64,000 bases of DNA from Acidobacteriota bacterium. Lineage in GTDB: Bacteria; Acidobacteriota; Aminicenantia; Aminicenantales; Saccharicenantaceae. The DNA lies in the NCBI GenBank assembly GCA_029569255.1, contig JAKQUO010000008.1:62001-126000 (forward strand), read 5' to 3'. The translations under genes were made by a program, and so were the position numbers. The notes below the pieces were generated by a model. That model searched no databases and was not told the origin of the DNA. It was given only the letters and a program-made list of their open reading frames with translations. Within the stretch, counting starts at the first letter, position 1; each line of letters opens with the position of its first letter. Shown here piece by piece: positions 1 through 9,928 of this stretch.

Positions 1-76
1 CGGGGAAATGGGCCGTCGCCGGGCGGGGATGGCAGGCGTACGCCGACGCGAGGACCCTGGGGCGGAGCGTGCTCAT
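1..76 (-). CDS. glycosyltransferase, N-terminal fragment (runs off window)
   Basis: Minus-strand ATG at 76 gives MSTLRPRVLASAYACHPRPATAHFP; the ASAYACHP start is typical of GT4-like glycosyltransferases. Only 25 codons visible. Confidence 0.4.
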   Translation of the reverse strand, partial: MSTLRPRVLASAYACHPRPATAHFP

Positions 77-80
77 GGCG

Positions 81-986
81 TCATTCGGGGACGATGATCG
101 ACCTCGCCAGGCCGACGGCGTTGCCGAAGGCCCGGGCCAGGAAAGAGGCGTCTCCGCGCCGGACCGCCAGGCCGAGGCTCATCAGCAGCCGCGCGGCGAG
201 CGCCGCCCGGCACCTGGCGGGCGAGAGCTCGACGTGTTTCCCGACGAAATGGACCCGGTTGAGGACCTCGCGGAGGCCGAAGACATAGGCGCCGCCGCGG
301 CCGCCGTCGGCCGGGAGGTGCCGGTAGCCCGCGCTCGCGGCGACGGCCAGCCGGTAGACCCGGCCGACCCGGTAGCTGAAATCGAGGTCCTCGAGGTAGC
401 TGTAGCCGGAGTACCACTCGTCGAAGCGGTGGCCGCCGAAGATCTCCCGGCGCCAGACCGAGGCCCCGGTCGGCAGCCACTCGGCCCAGGCGGTCGCCTC
501 GACGCGGCCGAGCATCGTCTGGAAGCCCGAGGCGGTGACGGCGCCGCGGCGGCGGGCGTAGAGGCCGAGGGCCTCGGCCAAGGGCGTCCGCTTGAGCCCG
601 GCCAGGCCGAGCGGCGGATGGTTGAGCATGTTGAAGGCCGCCCCGCCGAGCTCGGGGCCGAACTCGTCGAAGAAACGCAGCATCTCCGCGACGGCCGCCG
701 GCTCGAGGACGGCGTCGTCGTCGACGAAGCCGACGAGATCGATGTCCGGCCCGATCGCGTCGAGGCCGAGGTTGCGTTGGCGCGTCGCCGAGGCCACCGG
801 CGACGGGACGTGCCGCAGGACGGGCCGCGGCGGCCGCGGGCCCGCGGGCGGGGCGGGCCGGGCGCCGGCGTCGACGACGACGACCTCGTCGGGAGGGCGC
901 GTCTGGGCGACGAGGCTCCGCCAGAGACGGGCCAGCTCCTCGGGCCGGTCCTTGGTGGCGACGACGAAAGAGATCCTAGACGGCAC
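81..986 (-). CDS. family 2 glycosyltransferase
   Basis: MPSRISFVVATKDRPEELARLWRSLVAQT...VGFVDDDAVLEP: GT2/GT-A N-terminus and DDD motif. Confidence 0.85.
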   Translation of the reverse strand: MPSRISFVVATKDRPEELARLWRSLVAQTRPPDEVVVVDAGARPAPPAGPRPPRPVLRHVPSPVASATRQRNLGLDAIGPDIDLVGFVDDDAVLEPAAVAEMLRFFDEFGPELGGAAFNMLNHPPLGLAGLKRTPLAEALGLYARRRGAVTASGFQTMLGRVEATAWAEWLPTGASVWRREIFGGHRFDEWYSGYSYLEDLDFSYRVGRVYRLAVAASAGYRHLPADGGRGGAYVFGLREVLNRVHFVGKHVELSPARCRAALAARLLMSLGLAVRRGDASFLARAFGNAVGLARSIIVPE

Positions 987-2145
987 CGGAGCTCCTCCCT
1001 TCGAGGGCGCCCTCGACCACGGCCTTCATCTCGGAGGCGAAGCGCGCGGCCGAGAAGGCCCCGGCCCGGGCCTCGAGGTGGCGGCGCAGCCCGGCCTCGG
1101 CCGCGGCGTCCGAGAGGACGCGGCCGATGAGCGCCGCGGCGTGGTCGCGGCCGGAGTAGGTCAGGTCCGGGTGGTCGACGATCTCGACCTGGCCGCCGCA
1201 ATCGGGCACCCAGACGACGAGCCCGGCCTTGACCATCTCGGCCACGGCGATGCCGAAAGGCTCGGCCCGGCGGCCGGAGATGCCGTACTTGTGCCGGGCC
1301 AGGAAGGCCGCCAGCTCCGGGCCGTACATCTCGCCCTCGAACCGGACCCAGTCGCCGTGCCGGCGGACGAGCGCCTCGATCGTGCGGCCGTGGGCGCCGC
1401 GGCCGCGCCGGCCGACGATGTGCAGATGGACGGCCCGGGTCTTGCGGACCTCGGCCAGGACGGCGACGATGAGGTCGAACCGCTTCTCCGGGACGAGGCG
1501 TCCGACGGCGACGAAGCCGTCCTCGCGCTCGCTCCAAGGGACCGCCGGGAAGGCGCCGGCGACCGGCGGATAGACGACCTCGGAGTCGAGGCCGAGCCGG
1601 TCACGGAGCCGGCGGGCGACCCATCTCGAGTTGGCCAGCGTCCGGTTCATCCGCCAGCCCGCCTCGCGGTCCCCGGCCAGGGCCCGGGCCAGCCGGAGGT
1701 AGAGGGACCGCCCCCGGGAAGGCCTGTGGAAGGCGGGCTCGCCGGCCCCGCCGGGGAAATCGGCCTCCCGCCGGAGGCCGTCGTCGAACGAGAGGTCGGC
1801 GATCATCTGGACCCCGGGCCGGCCGAAGTCCATGACGTTGTAGGCGGAGATCATGAGGTCGAACTCGCGGGCGTGGCGGCGGCAATAGCGGGCCAGGGGA
1901 AAGCCCCGCAGGGCGTCGAAACGCCGCCGCGTCCCCGGCGGAACGGCCGCGAGCCGCGTCTCCAGCCGGCCCGGGTCGATGCCCGCGCCGTATTTCCCGT
2001 TCAAGGCCGCGAGGTCGGGGCGGCCCGTCGTGATCAGGGTCACCGCGTAATCGTCCTGCAGGGCCCGGACCGCGCCCAGGGCCGCCGCCTCGGAGCCCCC
2101 GCCGGCGACGAGGCCCGGATGGACGACGGCGATGCGGGCTCTCAT
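976..2145 (-). CDS. group 1 (GT4) glycosyltransferase
   Basis: MRARIAVVHPGLVAGGGSEAAALGAV...FVAVGRLVPEKRFDLIVAVLAEV...EPFGIAVAEMVKAG: GT-B motifs; C-terminal part of the longer 976..3990 ORF. Overlaps both neighbours. Confidence 0.85.
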   Translation of the reverse strand: MRARIAVVHPGLVAGGGSEAAALGAVRALQDDYAVTLITTGRPDLAALNGKYGAGIDPGRLETRLAAVPPGTRRRFDALRGFPLARYCRRHAREFDLMISAYNVMDFGRPGVQMIADLSFDDGLRREADFPGGAGEPAFHRPSRGRSLYLRLARALAGDREAGWRMNRTLANSRWVARRLRDRLGLDSEVVYPPVAGAFPAVPWSEREDGFVAVGRLVPEKRFDLIVAVLAEVRKTRAVHLHIVGRRGRGAHGRTIEALVRRHGDWVRFEGEMYGPELAAFLARHKYGISGRRAEPFGIAVAEMVKAGLVVWVPDCGGQVEIVDHPDLTYSGRDHAAALIGRVLSDAAAEAGLRRHLEARAGAFSAARFASEMKAVVEGALEGRSSGAV

Positions 2146-3686
2146 CCGGCCCTCTCCGTCCCCGCCCCCCCGGCCGGGGCGGCGGCCCGCCGCGGCCGCA
2201 GGAGCCCGGCGACGAAGGCCCTCTCCCCGGCGTCGAGGAGGACGCGATAGGAGACCGCGGCGAAGGCGACCGAGAGCGCGGCCGCGCCCAAGAAGCCGCC
2301 GCCGAGAGCGGCGTTGACGGCCAGCCCGGCGGCGAAAGCGGCCAGGGCCGCGGAGACCCTGCCCAGCCCGTTCTTCCAGACGTAGCCGAAGCGGACCCGG
2401 CCGGGCCGGAACGAGGCGGCCATGAGGAAGGCCGGGAAGGCCGTCAGCCGCAGGGCCGAGGCGGCCGCGACGCCCTTGATGCCGCCGGCCTTGGCGCCGG
2501 CCCAGATCAGCGCGCCGAAGACGACGAGCTCGAACACCTGGTACTTCGGGGCGATGTCCACCCGGCCGATGCCCATCAGGTAGTTGTTGGGGACGGCGAC
2601 GACCGTGTTGACGAGGAAGCCCGCGGCCAGGACGGTGACGACGAAGGCGCTCCGGGCGGCGAAGTCCGGCCCGAGCCAGAGCCTCAGGGCGTCGCCGGCG
2701 AAGAACATGAGCAGGACGAAGACGGGGCCGGTCGTGAGGAGCAGGAGCTTCGTCGACCTGGCGAAGAGGTCCTCGGCCCGCCCGGCCCGGTCCCCGCCGC
2801 CGAGGAACGAGAAGGCCGGGAAGAGGACCATCGACAGGCTGTTGGGCACGACCCCGAGCCGGTTGATGGCCTCGTAGGGCGCGCTGTAGAACGCCACCGC
2901 CTCGACCGTGAGCAGGGAACCGATGACGAGGCGGTCGATCGACGTGGTCACGGCGTAGAGGACGCCCGACAGGCCCAGCCAGCCGCTGAACGAGAAGATC
3001 GGGCGGACCAGGGCGCGGCGGAAGACCGGGGCCGCCCGCAGGACGGGCAGGACCCGCAGGCCCAGCGCGGCCCAGGCGGCCAGGGCGGCGGCCCGGGACA
3101 GGATGAGCAGGACGACGATGCCGGGGAGGGCGCAGCCAATGGCCGCGCCGACGAGGGGCAGGACGTAGAACAGGACGTTCAAGGGCGCCTTGACGGCGTT
3201 GACGAGGTCGAACCTCTGGGCCGCCTCGAGGACGCCGCGGAACGAGGCGGCGACGAACATGACCGGCAGGGACCAGCCGACGAGCCGGAGGGTCAGGACG
3301 GTCTCTCCGGCGAAGGCGGCGGGGATGTTGAGGACGTGCCGGACGAGCGACGGGGCCAGCAGGTGCGACAGGCCGGCCGCGGCCAGGCCGATGGCCGTCT
3401 GGAGGCCGACCGTCGTCCAGACGGCGGCCGGGATGACCTCCGGCGCGCCGCGGCCGAGGGCGTCGGCGACCGTGCGGGTCGCCGTCCGGCCGAGGCCGAG
3501 GTCGAACAGCCCGAAATAGCCGAAGACGACCCAGACCAGGGCCAGGATGCCGAACCGCTCGGTCCCCAGGGCCCGGACGACCATGGGGATGGCGGCGAAG
3601 CCCGCGGCCAGGGGCAGGGCGAGGCCGAAGAGGTTCAGGGCGGTGTTGCGGAGGACCAGGCCGTTGCGGATATCCACGGAACGCAT
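2142..3686 (-). CDS. polysaccharide/lipid-linked oligosaccharide flippase (MATE/Wzx-like)
   Basis: MRSVDIRNGLVLRNTALNLFGLALPLAAGFAAIPMVVRALGTERFGIL...: polytopic Wzx-type N-terminus next to two glycosyltransferases. Confidence 0.8.
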   Translation of the reverse strand: MRSVDIRNGLVLRNTALNLFGLALPLAAGFAAIPMVVRALGTERFGILALVWVVFGYFGLFDLGLGRTATRTVADALGRGAPEVIPAAVWTTVGLQTAIGLAAAGLSHLLAPSLVRHVLNIPAAFAGETVLTLRLVGWSLPVMFVAASFRGVLEAAQRFDLVNAVKAPLNVLFYVLPLVGAAIGCALPGIVVLLILSRAAALAAWAALGLRVLPVLRAAPVFRRALVRPIFSFSGWLGLSGVLYAVTTSIDRLVIGSLLTVEAVAFYSAPYEAINRLGVVPNSLSMVLFPAFSFLGGGDRAGRAEDLFARSTKLLLLTTGPVFVLLMFFAGDALRLWLGPDFAARSAFVVTVLAAGFLVNTVVAVPNNYLMGIGRVDIAPKYQVFELVVFGALIWAGAKAGGIKGVAAASALRLTAFPAFLMAASFRPGRVRFGYVWKNGLGRVSAALAAFAAGLAVNAALGGGFLGAAALSVAFAAVSYRVLLDAGERAFVAGLLRPRRAAAPAGGAGTERAG

Positions 3687-3983
3687 GATCGGAGCTTTCG
3701 CGGCAGGCTACCGCCGGTGGATAGAACGCCGCACCTCGCGGCAGGAAGCTCGGACGCTTTAGCGGCTGTTGCGAATGAAGGCTGCCCCCATTATAGCCTG
3801 AGGCCGGGCCTGCGGAGAATCCGGGGCATGCCGTTCCATAGCGCGTCCATGATAAGGGGCGCCCCCCCCGGCGGACAATCGTCAGGCCGGATGAATCCAG
3901 GGGTGAAAAACCCCTCCCGGGCCTGACCCTTTGGGGTGAGGGGGAACGGGACCGGGCTAACCCCCTGGAAGGCGTCCGTTTCC

Positions 3984-4012
3984 TTGACACTCCGCGGGCC
4001 CTCCTCTATACT
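3984..4012 (+). promoter_or_regulatory. sigma70-type promoter for thiC-like gene
   Basis: TTGACA (3984-3989), 17 nt spacer, TATACT (4007-4012), 34 nt before the ATG at 4047. Confidence 0.7.
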
Positions 4013-4046
4013 TTGCTTTCGGCTTCGACGGCGGGCCCGTCCCATC

Positions 4047-5354
4047 ATGACGCAAACGGAAAAAGCCAGGAAAGGCATCCTCTCCCCGGCCCTGAGAAAG
4101 GCCGCGGCGGCCGAGGGGATCGCCCCGGAGACGCTGGCCGAGCGCGTCGCCCGCGGCCTCGCGGTCGTCCCCTTCAACCCCGGCCACGCCCCGGCCCGGC
4201 CCGCGGCCATCGGCCAGGGCCTGCGGACCAAGGTCAACGTCAACCTGGGGACGTCGCGCGATTTCCCGCGCCTGGCCGACGAGCTGCGCAAGGTCCGCAT
4301 CAGCCTGGCCCACGGCGCCGACGCCCTGATGGACCTCAGCACCGGCGGCGACCTGCGCCGGATCCGCCGGGCCATCCTGAAAAGGACGCCGGTGCCGCTC
4401 GGCACCGTGCCCATCTACCAGGCCGCGGTCAAGGCCCTCGAAAGCCGTCGGTCGATCGTCGGCATGACCGAGGAGGACCTGTTCGAGGCCGTCGAGTCCC
4501 AGGCCCGCGAGGGCGTCGATTTCATGACCGTCCACGCCGGCCTGACCCGGAAGGCCGTCGAGAGGCTCAAGAGCCAGGGCCGCGTCGCCGACGTCGTCTC
4601 CCGCGGCGGGGCCTTCCACCTGGCCTGGATGCTCCACAACGACAGGGAGAACCCCTTCTACGCCCGCTTCGACCGGCTGCTCGGGATCGCCCGCCGCCAC
4701 GACATCACCCTCAGCCTGGGCGACGGGCTGCGGCCGGGCTCGATCCTCGACGCCACCGACCGGCCCCAGATCGAGGAGCTGCTGACCCTCGGCGAGCTGG
4801 TCAAGCGGGCCGGCGAGGCCGGCGTCCAGGTCATGGTCGAGGGACCGGGCCACGTCCCCCTCGACCAGGTCGAGATGAACATGCGCCTGGAGAAGCGCCT
4901 TTGCCACGGCGCGCCCTTCTACGTCCTCGGCCCGCTCGTCACCGACATCGCCCCCGGCTACGACCACATCGTCTCGGCCATCGGCGGGGCGGTCGCGGCG
5001 GCGGCCGGGGCCGACTTCCTGTGCTATGTCACGCCGGCCGAGCACCTCGGCCTGCCCACCGACGACGACGTCCGCGAGGGCCTCATCGCCTCGAGGATCG
5101 CCGCCCACGCCGCCGACATCGTCAAGGGCGTCCCGGGGGCGCTCCGGCGGGACCTGGAGCTGGCCCGGGCCCGCAAGCGCCTCGACTGGGAGACCCAGCG
5201 GCGCCTGGCCATCGACCCGGCCAAGTTCGCCGCGGTCCGGAAGAGGCGCCGGACCCGGAGCGCGGCCTGCTCCATGTGCGGCGAGTTCTGCGCCATGCGT
5301 CTCGTCGGCGAGTTCCTCGGCTCGGACGGGAAGGCCGATGGCGAGTGCTCCTAG
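4047..5354 (+). CDS. thiC: ThiC-family radical SAM enzyme (phosphomethylpyrimidine synthase or 5-hydroxybenzimidazole synthase)
   Basis: [44 protein letters not shown]-terminal [10 protein letters not shown] cluster motif; short ~435 aa form. Confidence 0.85.
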   Translation: MTQTEKARKGILSPALRKAAAAEGIAPETLAERVARGLAVVPFNPGHAPARPAAIGQGLRTKVNVNLGTSRDFPRLADELRKVRISLAHGADALMDLSTGGDLRRIRRAILKRTPVPLGTVPIYQAAVKALESRRSIVGMTEEDLFEAVESQAREGVDFMTVHAGLTRKAVERLKSQGRVADVVSRGGAFHLAWMLHNDRENPFYARFDRLLGIARRHDITLSLGDGLRPGSILDATDRPQIEELLTLGELVKRAGEAGVQVMVEGPGHVPLDQVEMNMRLEKRLCHGAPFYVLGPLVTDIAPGYDHIVSAIGGAVAAAAGADFLCYVTPAEHLGLPTDDDVREGLIASRIAAHAADIVKGVPGALRRDLELARARKRLDWETQRRLAIDPAKFAAVRKRRRTRSAACSMCGEFCAMRLVGEFLGSDGKADGECS

Positions 5355-6192
5355 GGCCCTTCTCTTCGGCACGGCCGGCGTCCCCTTCTCCGCGGAAGAC
5401 CCCTCCACCCTGGCCGGGATCGAGCGCGTCAAAGCCCTCGGCCTGGACGGCCAGGAGATCGAGTTCGTCCAGGGCGTCGCGATGGGCCTCGACACGGCCC
5501 GCAAGGTCCGGGAACGGGCCGAGGCGCTCGGCGTCCGGCTGAGCGTCCACGCCCCCTATCACATCAACCTCAACTCCGAGGACCCGGGCAAGCGGCTGGC
5601 CAGCCAGGAGCGCCTGCTCAAGACGGCCCGGATCGGGGAGGCCTGCGGCGCGACGAGCGCCGTCTTCCACGCCGCCTTCTACGGGCAGGACCCGCCCGAG
5701 AAGGCCTACGAGGCCGTCAGGTCCGGGCTCCGGACGGTCCTGTCCATCCTGCGGCGCGAGCGCCTGGGGATCACGCTGCGGGTCGAGACGATGGGCAAGC
5801 GGGCCCAGTTCGGCTCGCTCGACGAGGTCCTGAGCCTGTGCCGCGACCTCGAGGGGCTCCAGCCCTGCCTCGACTTCTCCCACCTCCACGCCCGGGAGGG
5901 CAAGATCAACTCCTATTCGGAGTTCGAGCAGGTGCTGAGGAAAGTGGCCCGCAAGCTCGGGCCGCGGGCCCTCCGGAACGCCCACATCCACATCGCCGGC
6001 ATCCACTACGGCGACAGGGGCGAGATCAAGCACCTCAACCTCGGGGAGACCGACTTCCGCTACGACGAGTGGCTGCAGGCCCTGCGCGACCTCGGCGTCG
6101 AGGGCATGGTCGTCTGCGAGAGCCCCAACCTCGAGGCCGACGCGGTCATGCTGAAGAGGCTGTACCGGGCCCAGGGCGCACGAAGCGTTTGA
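5338..6192 (+). CDS. endonuclease IV-like TIM-barrel protein (AP endonuclease family 2)
   Basis: [18 protein letters not shown]...[13 protein letters not shown]...HLHAREG...[10 protein letters not shown]; overlaps the thiC stop. Confidence 0.75.
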   Translation: MASAPRALLFGTAGVPFSAEDPSTLAGIERVKALGLDGQEIEFVQGVAMGLDTARKVRERAEALGVRLSVHAPYHINLNSEDPGKRLASQERLLKTARIGEACGATSAVFHAAFYGQDPPEKAYEAVRSGLRTVLSILRRERLGITLRVETMGKRAQFGSLDEVLSLCRDLEGLQPCLDFSHLHAREGKINSYSEFEQVLRKVARKLGPRALRNAHIHIAGIHYGDRGEIKHLNLGETDFRYDEWLQALRDLGVEGMVVCESPNLEADAVMLKRLYRAQGARSV

Positions 6193-6251
6193 CCCGGCTT
6201 CCCCGGCGGGCTTATAATGGCCCTTCATCCAATAACGACAAGGAGAGGCCC

Positions 6252-6794
6252 ATGGTCGAAATCCGTTTCCATGGCCGCGGCGGTCAGGGGACCGTCGTCG
6301 CCTCCAAGATCCTGGCCGACGCCATCGCCAAGGAGGGCAAGTGGGTCCAGGCGTACCCCGAGTTCGGCGTCGAGCGGCGCGGCTCGCCCGTCGTCGCCTT
6401 CATCCGCATCGACGGCCGGCCCATCTACGACAAGAGCCGCATCTACGCGCCGGACCACGTCGTCGTCGTCGACCCCACCCTGGTCGAGGCCATCGACATC
6501 ACCGAGGGCCTCAAGCCCGGCGGGACCATCATCATCAACAGCGACCGCCGGCCCGAGGAGTTCGAGTTCCGCGGCAAGTTCCGGGTCCGGACGATCAACG
6601 CCACGGAGATCGCCGTCAAGCACAAGCTCGGCAGCCTGACCGCGCCGATCGTCAACACGGCCATCGCCGGGGCGGTCGTCAAGATCCTCGGCCTGGCCCG
6701 GCCCGAGTCCCTGGCCGCGGCCATCCGGGACGGCATTCCGATCAAGCCCGAGGACAACGTCAAGGCCGCCGAAGAGGCCTACGAGAAAGCCTGA
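6252..6794 (+). CDS. porC: 2-oxoacid:ferredoxin oxidoreductase gamma subunit
   Basis: MVEIRFHGRGGQGTVVASKILADA...; first gene of a four-gene por/kor-type operon. Confidence 0.85.
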   Translation: MVEIRFHGRGGQGTVVASKILADAIAKEGKWVQAYPEFGVERRGSPVVAFIRIDGRPIYDKSRIYAPDHVVVVDPTLVEAIDITEGLKPGGTIIINSDRRPEEFEFRGKFRVRTINATEIAVKHKLGSLTAPIVNTAIAGAVVKILGLARPESLAAAIRDGIPIKPEDNVKAAEEAYEKA

Positions 6795-6806
6795 GGGAGA
6801 GACGAC

Positions 6807-7103
6807 ATGAGACCCAGGAAAGCCAAGAAGATCGTCTTCAAGTCGGCCGAGGAGATGCCGCTCATGATCTGCTCGGTCGGCCACCAGACCCACAACCTGA
6901 CCGGGGCCTGGCGGAACATCCGGCCCGAGATCGACCTCGAGAGATGCATCAAGTGCGGCATCTGCTGGAAGTTCTGCCCCGAGCCCTCGATCGACGTCGT
7001 CGACGAGTGGCCCGTCATCGACTACGACTACTGCAAGGGCTGCGGCATCTGCGCCGAGGAATGCCCGACCAAGTGCATCGCCATGGTGGAGGAGCGGAAA
7101 TGA
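6807..7103 (+). CDS. porD: 2-oxoacid:ferredoxin oxidoreductase delta subunit (2x[4Fe-4S])
   Basis: CIKCGICWKFCPEP...CKGCGICAEECPTKCI motifs. Confidence 0.88.
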   Translation: MRPRKAKKIVFKSAEEMPLMICSVGHQTHNLTGAWRNIRPEIDLERCIKCGICWKFCPEPSIDVVDEWPVIDYDYCKGCGICAEECPTKCIAMVEERK

Positions 7104-8254
7104 GAAAAGTCATCATGGGCAACCACGCGCTGTCCTACGGCGCGATGCTGGCCCGGTCCCAGGTCATCTCCGCCTACCCGATCACGCCCCAGACCCAGGT
7201 CGTCGAGCTGCTCTCGGAGATGTGCGCCGACGGGACCCTCGACGCCCAGTTCATCAAGGTCGAGTCCGAGCACTCGGCCATGGCCTCCTGCATCGGCGCC
7301 TCGGTCGCCGGGGCCCGGGCCTTCACGGCCACGTCGGCCCAGGGCCTGGCCCTGATGCACGAGATGCTCCACTGGGCGGCCGGCGGCCGCCACCCCATCG
7401 TCATGGGCAACATCAACCGGGCCATGGCCCCGGGCTGGTCGATCTGGACCGACCAGAACGACAGCCTGTCGCAGCGAGACACCGGCTGGATGCAGTTCTA
7501 CTGCTCCTCGAACCAGGAGGTCGTGGACACGGTCATCCAGGCCTTCAAGGTGGCCGAGACGCTGATGATCCCGGCCATGGTCATCCTGGACGCGTTCGCC
7601 CTGTCCCACACCTACGAGGTCGTCGACGTCCCGGACCAGGCGCTCGTCGACCGCTACCTGCCGCCGTTCAAACCGTCCATCAAGCTGACCCCGGCCGACC
7701 CGCGGGCCTTCGGCGGGCTGACCGGCGCGGAGCACTACATGGAGCTCCGCTACAAGCTCCAGAAGGACATGGAGAAGGCCCCGGCCCTGATCGAGGAGAC
7801 GGGCCGCGAGTTCGGGAAGGTCTTCGGCCGCGAGCTCGGCCTCGTCGACCCCTATCTCTGCGGCGACGCCGAGTTCGTCTTCGTCACCTCGGGGACGGCC
7901 GGCTTCACGGCCCGGGTCGCCGTCGACGAGCTGCGGGCCGCCGGGGTCAAGGCCGGGAACCTGCGCATCAAGGTCTTCCGGCCCTTCCCCTTCGACCGGG
8001 TCCGCGAGGTCCTGGGGAAGGTGAAGAAGGCGGCCGTCGTCGACCGCAACTGCTCCTACGGCGCGGGCGGCATCTTCTACCAGGAGGTCAAGTCGGCGGT
8101 CTACGGGCGGCCGGGGATGCCGCCGCTCATCGGCTACGTCGCGGGCCTCGGCGGGCGCGACATCACCACCGCCCAGTTCAAGGAGGTCGCCGCCGACGCG
8201 ATGGCCAAGGCCAAGGCCGAGGAAGAGATCGTCTGGATCGGAGTGAAGAAATGA
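7100..8254 (+). CDS. porA: 2-oxoacid:ferredoxin oxidoreductase alpha subunit
   Basis: MRKVIMGNHALSYGAMLARSQVISAYPITPQTQVVELLSEM...; overlaps porD and porB by 4 nt. Confidence 0.88.
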   Translation: MRKVIMGNHALSYGAMLARSQVISAYPITPQTQVVELLSEMCADGTLDAQFIKVESEHSAMASCIGASVAGARAFTATSAQGLALMHEMLHWAAGGRHPIVMGNINRAMAPGWSIWTDQNDSLSQRDTGWMQFYCSSNQEVVDTVIQAFKVAETLMIPAMVILDAFALSHTYEVVDVPDQALVDRYLPPFKPSIKLTPADPRAFGGLTGAEHYMELRYKLQKDMEKAPALIEETGREFGKVFGRELGLVDPYLCGDAEFVFVTSGTAGFTARVAVDELRAAGVKAGNLRIKVFRPFPFDRVREVLGKVKKAAVVDRNCSYGAGGIFYQEVKSAVYGRPGMPPLIGYVAGLGGRDITTAQFKEVAADAMAKAKAEEEIVWIGVKK

Positions 8255-9159
8255 GCCCTGAAGCGAAAAAAGAGAAGAAGTTCGCCCTGACCCTGCCGGC
8301 CGAGGAGCTGATGGCCTGCGGCCACCTGGCCTGCCAGGGCTGCGGCGCGACGCTGGCCATGCGCTACATGCTCAAGGCCCTGGGGCAGAAGACCGTCCTC
8401 TGCATCCCGGCCTGCTGCTGGGCCGTCATCGACGGGCCCTACCCCTACTCGTCCCTGGACGTGCCCATCTACCACTGCGCCTTCGAGACGGCCGCCTCGA
8501 CGGCGACGGGCGTCAAGGCCGGGCTGGAGGCGACGGGCGACACGGAGACGACGGTGGTGGCCTGGGCCGGGGACGGGGGCACCTTCGACATCGGCATCCA
8601 GGCCCTGTCCGGGGCGGCCGAGCGGAACGACGACATCATCTACGTCTGCTACGACAACGAGGCCTACATGAACACGGGCATCCAGCGCTCGTCGGCGACG
8701 CCGTACGGCGCCTGGACGACGACGACGCCGGTCAAGCACTTCAAGAACCGGCCCAAGAAGGACATCGTGGCCATTCTGGCCGCCCACCGCATCCCCTACA
8801 TCGCCACGGCCAGCGTCTCCCACCCGGAGGACTTCGTCAAGAAGATGAAGAAGGCCAAGGACATCAGGGGGACGCGCTTCTTCCACGTCTACGCCCCCTG
8901 CCCGACGGGCTGGAAGAGCAGGCCCGAGGACACGATCAAGCTGGCCCGGATGGCCGTGCAGAACGGCTATTTCCCGCTCTACGAGATCGAGGACGGCGAG
9001 AAGACGACGGTCAACCTGAAGCTCAAGGAGCGCAAGCCGGTGGAGGATTTCCTGCGCCTCCAGGGGCGTTTCCGGCACCTGAAGCCGGCGGAGGTCGCGG
9101 CCGTCCAGGCCGAGGTCGACGCCCGCTGGGAGCGCCTGATGAGGAGCTGCGCCGGGTAA
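8251..9159 (+). CDS. porB: 2-oxoacid:ferredoxin oxidoreductase beta subunit (TPP binding)
   Basis: GHLACQGCGATLAMRYMLKALG...AWAGDGGTFDIGIQALSGAAERNDDIIYVCYDNEAYMNTG. Confidence 0.9.
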   Translation: MSPEAKKEKKFALTLPAEELMACGHLACQGCGATLAMRYMLKALGQKTVLCIPACCWAVIDGPYPYSSLDVPIYHCAFETAASTATGVKAGLEATGDTETTVVAWAGDGGTFDIGIQALSGAAERNDDIIYVCYDNEAYMNTGIQRSSATPYGAWTTTTPVKHFKNRPKKDIVAILAAHRIPYIATASVSHPEDFVKKMKKAKDIRGTRFFHVYAPCPTGWKSRPEDTIKLARMAVQNGYFPLYEIEDGEKTTVNLKLKERKPVEDFLRLQGRFRHLKPAEVAAVQAEVDARWERLMRSCAG

Positions 9160-9165
9160 GAGCCG

Positions 9166-9255
9166 GAAGGGGTCAAACCTTTAATTCTTTAATTTTCGCG
9201 GGCGGACCGATCCGTCCGGGACCAGAAATTAAAGAATTAAAGGTTTGACCCCTTC
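9166..9255. repeat. family A palindrome copy A1
   Basis: GAAGGGGTCAAACCTTTAATTCTTTAATTTT ... GAAATTAAAGAATTAAAGGTTTGACCCCTTC; ~30 bp inverted arms. Confidence 0.95.
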
Positions 9256-9322
9256 ATTTTTCGCCCCGCTTTCACTATAATTTACGACGTATTCAGTAGG
9301 TTTTGATCCCGAGGAGTGAACG

Positions 9323-9820
9323 ATGAGACGTTCGTTCGCCGCCGCCGCGGCCATCGTCGTGTCCATCGCCATCGCCGCCGCCGCGTGCGCCACGCCCGCC
9401 AAGGAGGCCGCGGCCGCCGCCGCTCCGGATTTCGCCATCACGGACCTGGAGGGCAAGACCCTGTCTTTGGCCTCGTACAGGGGCAAGGTCCTCGTCCTCA
9501 ACTTCTGGGCGACCTGGTGCCCGCCCTGCCGCCGCGAGATCCCCGATTTCATCGAGGCCTACCGCGAGCTCCAGGGCGAGGGCCTGGAGATCCTCGGCGT
9601 CTCCGTCGACGAGATGACCGCCGGGGCGCTTCGCGACTGGGCCCGGCGGACCGGCATCAACTACCCCGTCGCCCTGGCCACTCCGGAGATCGTCCGGGCC
9701 TACGAGCCGGGCGACTACATCCCGGCCACGATCGTCGTCGACCGCAAGGGCTTCATCCGCCATCGCCAGTCCAGCCTCATGGACAAGGCCACCCTGGTCC
9801 GCCTCTTCCGGCAATATTAG
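9323..9820 (+). CDS. TlpA/ResA-like thioredoxin-fold lipoprotein
   Basis: MRRSFAAAAAIVVSIAIAAAACATP (lipobox-like), VLVLNFWATWCPPCRREIP. Confidence 0.85.
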   Translation: MRRSFAAAAAIVVSIAIAAAACATPAKEAAAAAAPDFAITDLEGKTLSLASYRGKVLVLNFWATWCPPCRREIPDFIEAYRELQGEGLEILGVSVDEMTAGALRDWARRTGINYPVALATPEIVRAYEPGDYIPATIVVDRKGFIRHRQSSLMDKATLVRLFRQY

Positions 9821-9823
9821 AAT

Positions 9824-9908
9824 GGGGTCAAACCTTTAATTTTTTAATTTTCCCGCCAGACCGGCGACGAGCCAGGAAGAAAAATTAAAAAATTAAAGGT
9901 TTGACCCC
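9824..9908. repeat. family A palindrome copy A2
   Basis: GGGGTCAAACCTTTAATTTTTTAATTTT ... AAAATTAAAAAATTAAAGGTTTGACCCC, 3 nt after the TAG stop at 9818-9820. Confidence 0.95.
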
Positions 9909-9928
9909 CTCTTGCTTATAATAGAAGC

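Noticed and set aside
3780-4046. TPP riboswitch upstream of the thiC-like gene
   Set aside because: No convincing CUGAGA...ACCC...GAACCUGAU-like core, and the clear promoter lies downstream of where it would need to be.
9316-9888. ORFs ending GQTFNFLIF (also 30087..31019, 53803..54537, 59075..59452) as a shared peptide family
   Set aside because: The shared peptide is just the translated arm of repeat family A in non-genic frames.
9824-9908. Family A palindromes as ordinary rho-independent terminators
   Set aside because: Arms are about 30 bp with A/T-rich tops and variable loops, no consistent downstream T-tract, and some copies lie upstream of divergent genes; termination remains possible but is not the simplest description.
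9901-9922. TTGACC of repeat A2 with TATAAT as a promoter
   Set aside because: Spacer is only 10 nt; the -10 may be real but this -35 pairing is not.
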